A stretch of DNA of 64,000 nucleotides from Clostridia bacterium. GTDB lineage: Bacteria > Bacillota > Clostridia > Christensenellales > Aristaeellaceae. The position numbers and the translations under genes were made by a program. The notes under the pieces are model-generated. The model was not told the DNA's origin. It did no database searches and was given only the letters and a program-made list of their open reading frames with translations. Every line of letters starts with the position of its first letter. Positions within the stretch are counted from its first letter, which is position 1. Below, piece by piece: positions 25,294 to 33,811 of the stretch. The stretch covers positions 1 through 64,000 of the forward strand of contig JAFTPN010000017.1 of assembly GCA_017463245.1 (NCBI GenBank). Reading direction: 5' to 3'.

Positions 25294-26445
25294 ATGAAGA
25301 AACTGGTGGTGCTTCTTCTGGTGCTGCTGTGGCCTGCCATGGCTGCCCGCGGCGAAACCTGGACGATCGATACGGGCGAGAACCATGTCTATTCCATCGA
25401 GACCTTTGGCGAGACATTGCCGGAAGAGGCGCGTCAGGCGCTGGCTGCCACGCCCTTTGCGGGGGACGCCAGCCTGTGCGGTGTGCTGATCAACGAGGCA
25501 AACAAGGAATATCCGGATCAGAACCGGCAAATGCTCCTGCTGGCGCTGCAGCATGAGGGAACCACCTTGCTGGTGGATGGCACAGAGTGGCCTGACACCG
25601 GCTGGGAGGTCTGGGTGGCCTCGGACACCTTCCTGCGGGAGGGGGAGGAATTTGCCATCAACGCCCAGCCAAAGTATAACAACCTGGGGCAGGTCATCAT
25701 GGTGTGGCCGACCATTGAGTATGGGCAGGAGATCTTCTACATCGGCGGGTATGAGGGCAGCAGCTATGTGTATTCCTACACCAACCTGGACGAGCAGGGC
25801 AACGGCGTGAAGGTCACCAGCGATTACCCGGCCTATGCCTATCAGCTGATCCAGGTGCAGGGTGGCCGCCTGGGCGGCATGAAAAGCTACTGGGTGGGCA
25901 AGCCTGCCAGGATGGACATCATGACTGCCGCTGAGTTCCCCAACACCCGGGAGAAGCTTCAGGCGCTGGACAATGCGCCCTGGAGCGGCATTGGCGGGAC
26001 GTATGTCCACACGGCCAACCTGCGGGAGCAGCCTACGGGCAGGTCCCGCAGCCTGGGGGTGTACCGCTGGGCCATCGGCGAAAAGCTGGGCAGCGTACCG
26101 GGCACCGAGTGGCCCTGGTATCAGCTGCGCATTGGCGACACCGTGGGCTGGATGAGCGGCTCCTATGTCATGGACGACCACGGGCAGGCCCCGCCCCCTG
26201 CGGTGGCGCAATGCAGCGGGGAGATCAGCCTGTACCTGTCCCCCGACGGTGAGGTGAAGCAGACCCTGCCTGCGGGCACGGTGATGCAGATCCTTGCGGA
26301 CTGCGACGGCTGGTACCATGTGGTGCTGCCGGAAGAGGAAGGCACCTGGCACCTGGCGGCCAGCGGCACCTTCGGCTATGTGCGCATGAGCGATGTGACG
26401 GAATATGCCACGTTGGTGAACATGAAGTATGGCGTGGCCAAATAA
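25294..26445 (+). CDS. Exported SH3-domain protein
   Basis: A 383-residue secreted protein of unknown function with signal peptide MKKLVVLLLVLLWPAMAARG. The first 220 residues are an undefined domain. Two bacterial SH3-like segments follow (about 240-295, TYVHTANLREQPTGRSRSLG... and 310-375, GEISLYLSPDGEVKQTLPAG...). Such domains commonly bind cell-wall peptides. The start is chosen by AGAGGTGAG before this ATG and by the signal peptide; upstream in-frame codons overlap the terminator region. It may belong functionally with the preceding wall-binding protein. Confidence 0.8.
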   Translation: MKKLVVLLLVLLWPAMAARGETWTIDTGENHVYSIETFGETLPEEARQALAATPFAGDASLCGVLINEANKEYPDQNRQMLLLALQHEGTTLLVDGTEWPDTGWEVWVASDTFLREGEEFAINAQPKYNNLGQVIMVWPTIEYGQEIFYIGGYEGSSYVYSYTNLDEQGNGVKVTSDYPAYAYQLIQVQGGRLGGMKSYWVGKPARMDIMTAAEFPNTREKLQALDNAPWSGIGGTYVHTANLREQPTGRSRSLGVYRWAIGEKLGSVPGTEWPWYQLRIGDTVGWMSGSYVMDDHGQAPPPAVAQCSGEISLYLSPDGEVKQTLPAGTVMQILADCDGWYHVVLPEEEGTWHLAASGTFGYVRMSDVTEYATLVNMKYGVAK

Positions 26446-26448
26446 ATA

Positions 26449-26479
26449 AGCGGCGGGAGCGTTGGCTCCCGCCGCTTTT
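26449..26479. terminator. Bidirectional terminator between the SH3 protein gene and htrA
   Basis: Perfect 12-bp hairpin AGCGGCGGGAGC-gttg-GCTCCCGCCGCT followed by TTTT, between two convergent genes. Confidence 0.9.
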
Positions 26480-26488
26480 GCGTGCGTT

Positions 26489-27832
26489 TTATTGCTTCAC
26501 TTGATCCACAATGGCCAGCACGACCTCCAGGTCAACGTACTCGCCGTCGGGCACGTCCTCCGCATTGATGGTGTCCTGCTCCATCAGCTCCAGCATACCT
26601 TCGGCGCGGTAGACCTTCACCTGCAGGGCGTCGCCCACGGTCTTGGTGCGGATGATGGCGTTGATCTCATCATTGTTGGTGATCACGGTGTCTTCCACAT
26701 CCACGATGATATCACCGGGCTGGATGCCTGCCGCTTCTGCGGGGGAACCAGCGTCCACCTCATTCACCAGCACACCCTTGGGGATCAGCCCCTGCAGCAC
26801 CAGAGAGTAGTTGGGATTGATGTTGGACACGCTCACACCCATGCGGGGCTTGCCCACCAGGGAATTGTTGGTGGTGTCCTCGGCAGCGGAGGCGGTTTCG
26901 CTCACGTTCTGGGTGAGGTTGTTCTTCAGCACATCCTCGATGAGGGGCTTGGCCGCGTTGATCGGGATGCACATGCCGATGCCCTCGATGCTGGCGCCGC
27001 TGTAAACAGAGCCGGTGTACTTCAGGGTGGGGATGCCCATCAGTTCGCCCGTCACCGAGAACATGCCGCCGCCGGAGTTGCCGGAGTTGATGGCCGCATC
27101 GGTCTGGATCATGGTGTTGGTGATGGTCTCCTTGCGGCCATACTTGTCATAGTTGGTGGAGGACACGGCGCGATCCAGCGCGGACACGATGCCCACGGTG
27201 ACGGTGCCGGTGAATTCCTCGCTCAGGGGATTGCCGATGCAGATGGCCCAGTCGCCCACCAGCAGGGAATCGCTGTTGCCCAGCTTTACGGGGGTCAGCT
27301 TCAGTTCGGGGGCGTAGATCACCGCCACGTCCAGGTTCTCGTCATAGGCAACCAGGGTGGAGGCATAGGTGGTGGGTTCTTCCTTGCCCTCTTCCTTCAC
27401 GGAGATCTCCAGGCGGGAGGCGTCCTCCACCACGTGGAAGTTGGTCAGCACATAGCCTTCGCCCACCACCACGCCGGAGCCGGTGCCGGCCAGCACTTCC
27501 TGCACCTTTTCCTCAATGCCGCGGTTGCTGCCATAGCCATTGCCATAGCCGTTGCCGTAGCCGCCATAGCCGCCGAAGCTGCCAAAGCCGAAGCTGTCGA
27601 AGAAATCGTCCAGGCCGTAGCTATTGCCGCCGTTGGAGTAGCGCACGTTCTGGTAGTTATTCACGCCCACCACGCTGCTGCGCACCTCAGCAATGGCCGC
27701 GGTGAAGGGGCTGGTGACCACCACGGTGTTTTCCTCCGCCTGAGCGGTGGGCTGCTGCACCAGGGTCATGGTGGAACCGACCATCATGCACACCAGCGCA
27801 ATGGCGACATATCCAAGCAAATGCTTTTTCAT
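26489..27832 (-). CDS. htrA: HtrA/DegP-like serine protease with PDZ domain
   Basis: Membrane-anchored extracytoplasmic quality-control protease of 447 residues. An N-terminal signal-anchor (about 5-25) is followed by a Gly/Tyr/Asn-rich linker (about 80-103, GGYGGYGNGYGNGYG) and a trypsin-like domain with triad His133 (TNFHVVED), Asp168 and Ser253 (GNSGGGMF). One PDZ domain follows (about 330-430, GIQPGDIIVDVEDTVI). AAAGGAGG is 10 bases before the ATG. It ends the minus-strand block headed by the WalR/WalK-like genes, as htrA does in many wal operons of Firmicutes. Confidence 0.94.
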   Translation of the reverse strand: MKKHLLGYVAIALVCMMVGSTMTLVQQPTAQAEENTVVVTSPFTAAIAEVRSSVVGVNNYQNVRYSNGGNSYGLDDFFDSFGFGSFGGYGGYGNGYGNGYGSNRGIEEKVQEVLAGTGSGVVVGEGYVLTNFHVVEDASRLEISVKEEGKEEPTTYASTLVAYDENLDVAVIYAPELKLTPVKLGNSDSLLVGDWAICIGNPLSEEFTGTVTVGIVSALDRAVSSTNYDKYGRKETITNTMIQTDAAINSGNSGGGMFSVTGELMGIPTLKYTGSVYSGASIEGIGMCIPINAAKPLIEDVLKNNLTQNVSETASAAEDTTNNSLVGKPRMGVSVSNINPNYSLVLQGLIPKGVLVNEVDAGSPAEAAGIQPGDIIVDVEDTVITNNDEINAIIRTKTVGDALQVKVYRAEGMLELMEQDTINAEDVPDGEYVDLEVVLAIVDQVKQ

Positions 27833-27922
27833 ATGGATCAAACCTCCTTTTGTGGTTACGAGACAAGTATACGCAGGAATTTTGTCCACAGCGTGAACGG
27901 ATTATGAACAGTTATCGGAATT

Positions 27923-29062
27923 TCATGAACATTCCAAAGCCGCAAGCAGCAGCCGGGTCACAAAGGCCTGGGTAAGTCCTGCCACCAGGCAGAAGGCACC
28001 CGAGAGCGCCGTGGGCTGCGCCACCAGCCACAGGATGGCCAGCACGGGCAGCGCAAGCAGGGCGAGCTTTTTTGACGTAAACAGCGGCAGCATCAGCGCT
28101 GCGGCGTGGGTGAAGAGCATCACCCACAGGGCGGCAGGCGCGGCGCTGCCTATGGCGTAGTGCGTGAACAGGTGGATCGCTACCTGCCACAGCAGGCTCC
28201 AGACCAGGGCGGGGATGGCCTTGCGCAGCAGCTTTTGCTCCTGCTGGTAACCCGCAAGAATGTCCTGCACAAAGCCGCAGCCATGGGCTTCCGGCACGGC
28301 GAAGCTGTTGGCTCCGCTGGGCTGGCGGCCGATGTGCAGCGCGGAGGCAGGTACGTCCCCGTCGTTGGGGAGGATGTGCAGCGTGAGGCCGTGCGCCCGC
28401 AGGATATCCAGCGGGGAGAGGTCGCATTGGGACATGCCTACTTGCACCGAACCCAGATAGGTCAGCGCACCGATGCTGCCCTGCTCCACGGTCGCCATGG
28501 CCAGCCCATACAGGCCGGGGGAAGCGGCGGGCAGGCGGGAGATGTCCTGCGGGGTCTTGGGGCGCTCCTGCTGCTCCCACACATGGGCGCAGGCTTCCAG
28601 CAGGGCATGGGGCGCAGCCAGGAAGTAAGCCCGCTGGCCGCTTCCGTCCCGCACGATGTACCCGCGCAGGCCGCTGTGCTGCACCTCGCCCAGAATGGGA
28701 CAGCGGGCGAGGAACTTCTCCGGGGTAAAACCCAGGGGCTTCACGGCAGCCAGCAGGGCGGCGCGGTCGGCTTCGTCGGCCAGGGTGTGGGTCACGGTGA
28801 TGGCCGATGCCCACAAAAGCCCGCCGGACTGCACCCGGGGCTGCTGCGTGGCCTCAAAGGGCAGGTGGGCAGCGGTCATGTGCCGGGGCGTGAGCAGCAG
28901 CTCGCCCTCGATGGTCACCTGCCGCAGGCTGAACAGCGGCTGCGACAAATGCCACGGGTGCTGCCAGCGCCGTTGGATCAGCGTCAGCGCCGCCCAGGCG
29001 GTGAGCAGCACACCCGCGACCAGTAAAGCGATAAGAACAATGATGCTTGCCATGCGGATCAC
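27923..29062 (-). CDS. Membrane protein resembling a catalytically dead P-type ATPase fragment
   Basis: A 379-residue protein: one N-terminal membrane helix (about 7-28), a 240-residue soluble region, and about four C-terminal helices. The soluble part follows the order of P-type ATPase N/P domains: YFLAAPHALLEACAHVW (like the nucleotide-domain KGAPE motif), LYGLAMATVE, then LRAHGLTLHILPNDGDVPAS (like the TGD hinge region). Where DKTGTLT with its phosphorylated Asp should be, it reads TIEGELLLT. So it cannot pump by the known mechanism. No database search was possible and the relationship is inferred. It sits 4 bases into the end of the GerMN gene. Confidence 0.55.
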   Translation of the reverse strand: MIRMASIIVLIALLVAGVLLTAWAALTLIQRRWQHPWHLSQPLFSLRQVTIEGELLLTPRHMTAAHLPFEATQQPRVQSGGLLWASAITVTHTLADEADRAALLAAVKPLGFTPEKFLARCPILGEVQHSGLRGYIVRDGSGQRAYFLAAPHALLEACAHVWEQQERPKTPQDISRLPAASPGLYGLAMATVEQGSIGALTYLGSVQVGMSQCDLSPLDILRAHGLTLHILPNDGDVPASALHIGRQPSGANSFAVPEAHGCGFVQDILAGYQQEQKLLRKAIPALVWSLLWQVAIHLFTHYAIGSAAPAALWVMLFTHAAALMLPLFTSKKLALLALPVLAILWLVAQPTALSGAFCLVAGLTQAFVTRLLLAALECS

Positions 29063-30600
29063 CCCAGGGGTTGGTCGATCATGCCGGGATTCACCAGGAA
29101 TTCGCCGCCCCAGTACAGGGTGCCGCCCAGCTCCTCCAGCATCTGTCCGTCAAAGAAGAAGCGTACCCGCTGTGCGCCCATGGATTCGCCCAGGGTGTTC
29201 ACCAGGCTGTAGCACACGATCTGCTCCCAGGAGGCTGCCTGGGTGCGGATCAGATCGGCACAGCGGGCAGAAAGGTTCACAAGCAGCGTGTCCCCCTGCA
29301 GGGAAACGCCCAGAATGTCGTTTTTGTCCAAACCTTCGGGCAGCACGGGCTCATAGCCAACGTCCAGCTCCTGCTGGGTGGGGCCTTCCATCAATTCGGC
29401 CAGCAGGGTGCGGGGGTCGCGGGATTGGCGGTGGGGCAGGGCGCGGCGCACGGGCTTCAGCTTGCTGCCGGAGGACAGGTACAGCGTGACCTGATCCATC
29501 AGGTAGGGGGCAAACTGCTGGCGCTGCATCAGCCCACCCTGGAAGATCAGGTTGCCGTGCACGGCGCTGTACAGGCTGGTGAGGGGCGTGGCGCCGATGT
29601 ACATCCGCACCGAGGAAACCGAGGGGATGAAGCTGGCCAGCGTGCAGGTCACCGCGCTGATAAAGCAGGGCATATCCACCTGTGCCTGGCGCAGGGTGCT
29701 TTCCAGCCCGGCGTGGAAATACACGCTCACCATGCGGCCGCCATCGTCCAATTCGGTGGTCTGGATGGGGGCGGACATGAGGGCGGAAAGGTCGGGCATG
29801 GGGGAGGTGCCGGAGAGGTACTGCGCACCGGAGGACAGCGCGCTGACCAGCCCGGCGGCTAATTGGTCTGCCGACTGGCCGGGGAAGGTGAGGTTGCGGG
29901 TCTCGGCGGCGATGCCGGAGCCATCGGCCAGGGGGAAATACAGCGTGGCCACGGCGGTCACGGGGATGGTGGCGGGATCCTCGCCCAGGGGAGCGCGGCG
30001 GGCGTCCATCTGCTCCCAAAGAACGGTCAGCTCCTCGCCGGGGTGGGCGGTCTGCCCGCCCAGGGGCAGGCTGCCGGTGATGTCCATGCTCACGGCCTGA
30101 TCGGCCACAAGGAAATTCACATATTGGATATCATCCATTTCGCACAGCGTAGCGGTGATGGCGGCGCATACCCTGTACAGGCTGGGCTGATCCAGCTGCA
30201 GGGCGGTGGCGGCCAGGTTCACCGTGCAAACGCCGCTGGAGACCTCCACCGGCTGGGCGCCATAAAGGCTCAGGGTCACGCCGTTGCCCAGCGCCTGGGT
30301 GGTCTGGGTGGCGGGGTGCTGCAAAAGCGCCTCCACCATCACCTGGGCGCTGTGACGGCTGTGGTTCAGCGACAGGGGGACGTATTCCGTCAACAGGCGC
30401 TGCCCGTCCGTGCTGGGGAGATACAGCGGCACGGTGGATGTGTGGTTCAGGGCGATGTCACCCACCGGCGGGGCGAATTTCGCCTCGGCAGGGGGCAGGG
30501 TGGGGGCGGCGGGGGCGTTGCTTTCCGGCGTGGATACGCAGCCGGTCAGCGTCAGGGTGCTGCACAAAACCAGCATCAGGCACAGGATACGCTTCATCAT
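29059..30600 (-). CDS. GerMN-domain lipoprotein 1
   Basis: A 513-residue exported lipoprotein with a lipobox near residue 20 (LTLTGCVST). It appears to carry two GerMN-type modules (about 75-190, LYLPSTDGQRLLTEYVPL...; and about 215-330, ATLYFPLADGSGIAAETRNL...). A further region follows to about 490 with a repeat of the same fold pattern (TLYLSSGSKLKPVRR). GerMN domains occur in GerM and in lipoproteins of Firmicutes. The ATG overlaps the stop of the upstream GerMN gene (TGATG), with GGAGG 7 bases before. It sits where yycH/yycI lie in Bacillus wal operons. Confidence 0.85.
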   Translation of the reverse strand: MMKRILCLMLVLCSTLTLTGCVSTPESNAPAAPTLPPAEAKFAPPVGDIALNHTSTVPLYLPSTDGQRLLTEYVPLSLNHSRHSAQVMVEALLQHPATQTTQALGNGVTLSLYGAQPVEVSSGVCTVNLAATALQLDQPSLYRVCAAITATLCEMDDIQYVNFLVADQAVSMDITGSLPLGGQTAHPGEELTVLWEQMDARRAPLGEDPATIPVTAVATLYFPLADGSGIAAETRNLTFPGQSADQLAAGLVSALSSGAQYLSGTSPMPDLSALMSAPIQTTELDDGGRMVSVYFHAGLESTLRQAQVDMPCFISAVTCTLASFIPSVSSVRMYIGATPLTSLYSAVHGNLIFQGGLMQRQQFAPYLMDQVTLYLSSGSKLKPVRRALPHRQSRDPRTLLAELMEGPTQQELDVGYEPVLPEGLDKNDILGVSLQGDTLLVNLSARCADLIRTQAASWEQIVCYSLVNTLGESMGAQRVRFFFDGQMLEELGGTLYWGGEFLVNPGMIDQPLG

Positions 30601-31574
30601 CACAGCACCTCCAGCCAGCCGGTGAGCTGGTTCAGGGTCACCCGCCAGATGCCGCCTTCCCGGCACAGCCGCAGGATGCACCCCAGGTGAGTGGTCTCCC
30701 GGCTGGCGTTCAGGGTGGTGGCGGTGAGGGAATAGGTGGCCACAGCGCCGTCCTGGGTCACGCTGCCGCCGCTGATCTCATAAGCGGAAAGCATGGGCAG
30801 GTTCTCCATGGCGGTGACAAAATCGCGGTAATTCACCCGCTCCACGCCGGTGGAGGGATCCCGCAGGGCAATGTACTGGTACAGGCGCTGCCAGTCCCGG
30901 CTGCGCCACAGGTCGCAGATCAGCGCCATGGTGTTGCCGGGGGAGAGCAGCAGGCTTTCCTCCCGGGACATGGGTCCCACCAGCGCGGTGGAAGCAGTAT
31001 CGGCCATAAAGTAGCTCTCCTGCAAACGCAGGCTGCCGGTGACATTGCCGGTCTGCTCCACCAGAATTTGAACCTGGTCGATATCGCAATTCTCGGTAAT
31101 GGTGGCCACGATGCTCTGCATGCACAGCTTGCGGCGCAGCTGCTGCTCCTGGGGGGTGATGCTGCTGTCGTCCGGGTAGCCGGAGAGGATCTCCCGGCTC
31201 AGGGTCACAAACAGAGTGCGCCCCTGGGTCACGGTGGAAAGCACCTGGGTGCCTGCGGGGAACAGCGCGGTCAGGTCGGCGGAATGGGAGCCGGGGCCGG
31301 CGAGCAGCTCGGTGAGCAGGGAAAGCTCATAGGGTCTGGAGGGAGAATGGGTGATGCTGCGGGTCTCCTGCGCCAGGAAGGGCTCGGAGAGGTAGCGGAA
31401 ATACAGGGTGGCAGTTTGACGGCTGCTGAGGGCGGCGGGCGCCTGGGCTTCGGGCAGCATGGGATTGGTGCCGGGCACGTTGGTGGCGGTGGCGCCGCCC
31501 ATGGGCAGTCCCGCGGTGGAGCAGCCGGTGAGCAGCAGGGCGCAGAAAAGGAGGATCAACACGCGCTTTTTCAT
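30600..31574 (-). CDS. GerMN-domain lipoprotein 2
   Basis: A 324-residue exported lipoprotein: signal and lipobox MKKRVLILLFCALLLTGC, then a GerMN-type module (about 50-180, ATLYFRYLSEPFLAQETRSI ... TLFVTLSREIL), then a C-terminal region (about 215-324) with a possible NTF2-like fold. Its ATG overlaps the histidine kinase stop by 4 bases (ATGA). It may monitor wall status for the kinase, as YycH/YycI do in Bacillus. That role is inference from gene order. Confidence 0.82.
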   Translation of the reverse strand: MKKRVLILLFCALLLTGCSTAGLPMGGATATNVPGTNPMLPEAQAPAALSSRQTATLYFRYLSEPFLAQETRSITHSPSRPYELSLLTELLAGPGSHSADLTALFPAGTQVLSTVTQGRTLFVTLSREILSGYPDDSSITPQEQQLRRKLCMQSIVATITENCDIDQVQILVEQTGNVTGSLRLQESYFMADTASTALVGPMSREESLLLSPGNTMALICDLWRSRDWQRLYQYIALRDPSTGVERVNYRDFVTAMENLPMLSAYEISGGSVTQDGAVATYSLTATTLNASRETTHLGCILRLCREGGIWRVTLNQLTGWLEVL

Positions 31575-33055
31575 GATGCAGATACCTCCTTGCCGTCCAT
31601 GGGCAGCTTCACGGTGAAGGTGGAACCCCTGCCCGGTGCGCTGTCCACGGTGATCACGCCCTTGTGCAGCGCCACCAGCTGGCGCACGATGCTCAGGCCA
31701 AGGCCGGTGCCGCCGGTCTCCCGGGAGCGGGCCTTGTCCACCCGGTAGAAGCGCTCGAAGATGTGCCCCTGATCCTCCTGGGGGATGCCCACGCCATTGT
31801 CCCGCACGGTGAGGATGGCGGTGCGCCCCTCCGTGGTGAGGGACACGGTGACCTCGCCCCCGTCGGGGGTGTATTTCAGGCCGTTTTCGGTGAGGTTGTA
31901 GATGATCTGCCCCAGCTTGGAGCGGTCGGCCACCAGGTTGCAGCCGGGGACGATCTGCCCGGTGAGGCATTGCCCGCGCTGCTCGGCAGCGGGGGTCAAA
32001 AGGCGCAGGGTCTCTTCCACCAGCTCGGAGAGGTTCACCATGGAGGGGTGCAGCTCCATGCGGCGGCTGTCCATCTGCGTCAGGGTGAGCAGGTCGGTGA
32101 TGATGCCGGTGAGGCGGTCGATCTCGTGGTTCATGTCCTGCATGAATTCTGCCCGCAGCTCCGCAGGCATATCCGGCTGGTAGATCAGGCTTTCCAGCAG
32201 GATCTTCATGGTGGCCAGGGGCGTTTTCAATTCATGGGAGGCGTTGGAAACAAACTGGTTGCGGCTGCGATCCAGCCGCTCCAGCTGCTCGGCCATGGTG
32301 TTGTAGCTCTCAGCCAGCTGGCGGATCTCGCCGGAGCCGCGCACCTTCACGCGGGCAGAAAGGTCGCCCTTGCCCATCTTCTGGATGGTGCGGGTCATGG
32401 CCGCCATGGGCTTGGTGATGACCTGGGAGAAGATCAGCGCCACAGCCAGCGCCGCCACGGCCACCGCCAGGAACACGCTCAGAAGCTGCTGCTGCACCTG
32501 GGTCAGGCTGGTCATCATTTCCTGCACCGGGGCGACGAAAAGCAGCACGCCCAGCCGTCCGCGGGTGCCGATGAGGCTGGCGGTGCAGTAGGCCACGTAC
32601 TCATCCGCCGCATCGGCGGTAAGGGAGCGCTGCTGGCTGGTGAGGTGGTGGATGCCGTAGGCGGTGCTTTGTCCGCCGGTGAGAACAGACAGCACCTCCG
32701 GCAATTGCAGGCGCACGCCGCACAGCTGGGAAAAGCTGTCGAACTGCACCTTGCCGTCCTCATCGATGATCATCAGTCGGCCGCCCATTTCGCCGCCGGA
32801 GGACACCAGCGCCTCTTGCAGGGCGTCCGCCTGGGCAGACTGAAAAAGCGGCGCAAAGGTCGTGGCCAGCTTTTCAACGGAAAGGCTGTCTTGACGGATG
32901 CGCTGCTCATAAAGATGCTCGCTGACCAGGTTGGTGAGAGAGGTGGCCATAATGGCGAAAGAACTGCCTATAATCAAAAGAAAGGCCAGCAGGATCTTCC
33001 ACCTGATGCTGGCCCAAGGCAGGAGCTTAGTCCTTGTCCGTGAAATAGTAACCAA
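31571..33055 (-). CDS. walK: Sensor histidine kinase, WalK/VicK-like
   Basis: Membrane sensor kinase of about 494 residues: TM1, an extracytoplasmic PAS-like sensor (about 40-165), TM2, HAMP (about 195-245), HisKA with NASHELKTPLATM, and HATPase with N box (NLTENGLKYTPDGG), DNGVGIP and GGTGLGLSI. There is no ATG in frame before TM1. TTG at 33055 or CTG at 33022 (AAGGA 8 bases upstream) are the likely starts, both overlapping or touching the response-regulator end. Pairing with the upstream regulator and downstream lipoproteins fits a WalRK system controlling wall hydrolases. The symbol is by family and context. Confidence 0.9.
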   Translation of the reverse strand: MVTISRTRTKLLPWASIRWKILLAFLLIIGSSFAIMATSLTNLVSEHLYEQRIRQDSLSVEKLATTFAPLFQSAQADALQEALVSSGGEMGGRLMIIDEDGKVQFDSFSQLCGVRLQLPEVLSVLTGGQSTAYGIHHLTSQQRSLTADAADEYVAYCTASLIGTRGRLGVLLFVAPVQEMMTSLTQVQQQLLSVFLAVAVAALAVALIFSQVITKPMAAMTRTIQKMGKGDLSARVKVRGSGEIRQLAESYNTMAEQLERLDRSRNQFVSNASHELKTPLATMKILLESLIYQPDMPAELRAEFMQDMNHEIDRLTGIITDLLTLTQMDSRRMELHPSMVNLSELVEETLRLLTPAAEQRGQCLTGQIVPGCNLVADRSKLGQIIYNLTENGLKYTPDGGEVTVSLTTEGRTAILTVRDNGVGIPQEDQGHIFERFYRVDKARSRETGGTGLGLSIVRQLVALHKGVITVDSAPGRGSTFTVKLPMDGKEVSAS

Positions 33056-33719
33056 CTCCCCATTTGGTAAAGATAAATTCCGGCTGGGAGGTATTGCGCT
33101 CGATCTTCTCGCGCAGGCGGCGGATATGCACGTCCACGGTGCGGGCATCGCCGGTGTAGTCGTACTTCCACACGGTTTCCAGCATCTGCTCGCGGCTGAA
33201 CACCTTGCCGCGGTTGTTGATGAACAATTGCAGCAGGTCGAACTCCTTGGCGGTGAGGCGAACCTCCTTGCCCGCCAGGGTCACGGTGCGCTTCACCAGG
33301 TTGACCTCCATGTCCCGCACGCGGAGGATCTTCTTTTCCTCCAGGGGCTGCATGCCGCCGGCGCGGCGCAGGATGGTCTTGATGCGTGCCTTGACCTCCA
33401 GGATGTTGAAGGGCTTGGTCATGTAATCATCCGCGCCGTATTCCAGGCCCAGGATCTTGTCCATGTCCTCGCCCTTGGCGGTGAGCATGATGATCGGCAC
33501 ATTGCTGTGCTCGCGGATGCGCTGGCACACGCTGATGCCGTCCAGCTTGGGCAGCATCACATCCAGCAGGATCATATCGTAGGGCGTCGCAAAGAACTTG
33601 GCGAGGGCTTCCTCGCCGTCCATGGCGCTGTCGGTTTCGTAACCTTCCTGCTCCAAAGTATATTTCAGCCCCTTGAGAATCAAAGGCTCGTCGTCAACCA
33701 GCAGAATGCGCTTGCCCAT
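33027..33719 (-). CDS. walR: OmpR-family response regulator, WalR/VicR-like
   Basis: A 230-residue regulator: receiver domain with KRILLVDDEP, phospho-acceptor Asp in MILLDVMLPKLDG, and TAKGEDMD; then a winged-helix DNA-binding domain (about 130-228) with REQMLETVWKYDYTGDARTVDVHIRRLREKI, typical of WalR/PhoB. Chosen ATG has AAGGGTG upstream; the frame stays open further but into the promoter. It heads a minus-strand operon of six genes ending in htrA. In Firmicutes WalR controls peptidoglycan hydrolases and is often essential. Confidence 0.94.
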   Translation of the reverse strand: MGKRILLVDDEPLILKGLKYTLEQEGYETDSAMDGEEALAKFFATPYDMILLDVMLPKLDGISVCQRIREHSNVPIIMLTAKGEDMDKILGLEYGADDYMTKPFNILEVKARIKTILRRAGGMQPLEEKKILRVRDMEVNLVKRTVTLAGKEVRLTAKEFDLLQLFINNRGKVFSREQMLETVWKYDYTGDARTVDVHIRRLREKIERNTSQPEFIFTKWGVGYYFTDKD

Positions 33720-33770
33720 AAATCGTACACCCTTCCTCTTTTGCACCCCAAAATAGATGGCGCTAACATG

Positions 33771-33799
33771 ATTGTACGATAAATTATGAAATAAATCAA
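33771..33799 (-). promoter_or_regulatory. Promoter of the walRK-like operon
   Basis: -35 TTGATT (33794-33799), 17-base spacer, -10 TACAAT (33771-33776) on the minus strand, about 45 bases before walR. Confidence 0.7.
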
Positions 33800-33811
33800 G
33801 AGGTTTTGCAA

